NCBI RefSeq assembly: GCF_001949125.1
Contig: NZ_MSTI01000097.1
Location: 1-22,836 of the forward strand
Length of the DNA stretch: 22,836 bases
Direction: 5' to 3'
Source: Deinococcus marmoris
GTDB taxonomy: Bacteria; Deinococcota; Deinococci; Deinococcales; Deinococcaceae
Within the stretch, counting starts at the first letter, position 1, and each line of letters begins with the position of its first letter. The notes under the pieces were generated by a model, which did no database searches, had not been told where the DNA came from, and saw only the letters and a program-made list of their open reading frames with translations. The position numbers and the translations under genes are program-made. Of this stretch, positions 22,627 to 22,836 are shown piece after piece.

Positions 22627-22836
22627 AATTCGATCAGCGAAAAATTCGTTATAGGCACGGCGTTTTTCGTCTTCCATGCTGAAGACCAGCGGGCCAGCCC
22701 GCTGGTTCATCAACTGACTGGCTCTGGCTACAGAAACGCTATGCAGCGCCATATTCCAGTGGAAGTGCAGCGCCTGAGCCTGACGGGACTGGCAATCACC
22801 CAGGCCCGCGAACTGCTTGCCGTCCCGGAACGGAAA
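22500..22836 (-). mobile_element. Right-end IS4-like insertion sequence, partial
   Basis: The element starts somewhere near 22490-22530, where the beta-lactamase-like coding pattern ends, and continues past the window. The exact terminal repeat cannot be fixed, because the other end is not visible. Confidence 0.65.
22540..22836 (-). CDS. IS4-like DDE transposase, C-terminal part
   Basis: The frame is open from the window edge to a TGA at 22540-22542, giving 98 residues of a transposase whose start lies to the right. [16 protein letters not shown] matches the segment after the catalytic Glu of IS4-type enzymes; the Lys in R-D-G-K fits the K of the Y-R-E-K signature. F-H-W-N-M-A-L, then [11 protein letters not shown] and the ending L-L-L-L-G-V-K-A-A are also typical. 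It catalyses transposition of its IS. The catalytic Asp residues are outside the window. Its 3' end overlaps the artificial tail of the beta-lactamase-like frame on the opposite strand. Confidence 0.8.
   Translation of the reverse strand, partial: FPFRDGKQFAGLGDCQSRQAQALHFHWNMALHSVSVARASQLMNQRAGPLVFSMEDEKRRAYNEFFADRILSLLPGDLTCEKFAPQIADLLLLGVKAA

Overview
The window looks like a chromosomal segment of a Deinococcus species. The signs are high GC, short -10 boxes (TANNNT) six bases before the start codons of apparently leaderless genes, and the protein content: LRV-repeat and MoxR/VWA proteins, an EtfD-like membrane Fe-S oxidoreductase, and DegV. This assignment is inferred from sequence style, not from a database match.

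Positions 1 to about 8901 appear to be the right-hand part of an integrative genetic element. Its right boundary is a displaced 3' half of a tRNA-Phe gene (anticodon loop to CCA, about 8858-8901), the usual scar of site-specific integration into a tRNA gene. The element reaches past the left edge of the window, and no integrase is visible here. It contains: (a) the 3' end of an IS5-like insertion sequence (1-324); (b) a degraded, repeat-bearing stretch (325-786); (c) a leftward cargo operon (3883 to 787) with a small charged protein, a coiled-coil protein, a small winged-helix-like protein, a 477-aa protein joining a possible ADP-ribosyltransferase-like region to an HD phosphohydrolase domain, and an XRE-type regulator; (d) a bidirectional terminator; (e) a leftward replication operon (7654 to 3952) with an excisionase-like HTH protein, a 56-aa protein, an HTH protein, a RepB-like primase, a RepA-like helicase, a TubC-N-like protein and another HTH protein, nearly all joined by 4-nt start/stop overlaps; (f) an operator-like control region (7655-7888); and (g) a rightward zinc-finger gene next to the attachment scar. 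Iteron-like repeats and a hairpin inside the primase gene suggest an embedded replication origin.

Positions 8902-22500 look like core chromosome. A leftward operon (13899 to 8946) encodes a MoxR AAA+ ATPase, a VWA/metallopeptidase-like partner, the NAD-pyrophosphatase NudC, a 26-residue LRV-repeat protein and a second Nudix hydrolase. Diverging from it is a 1003-aa protein that combines a RelE-like N-terminus, an SF1 helicase, an ankyrin-like segment and a Lys-rich tail. Then come an EtfD/heterodisulfide-reductase-like membrane Fe-S protein with a long C-terminal tail carrying nine R-K-x-W-x-P-K-type motifs, a DegV protein, and a lipoprotein class A beta-lactamase-like gene.

The beta-lactamase-like gene is broken near its 3' end by a second insertion sequence (IS4-like, leftward), whose transposase runs off the right edge. 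The strongest candidates for undescribed biology are the ART-like/HD cargo operon, the origin-like repeats inside the primase gene, the RelE-helicase-ankyrin fusion, and the RKxWxPK tail on the EtfD-like protein.
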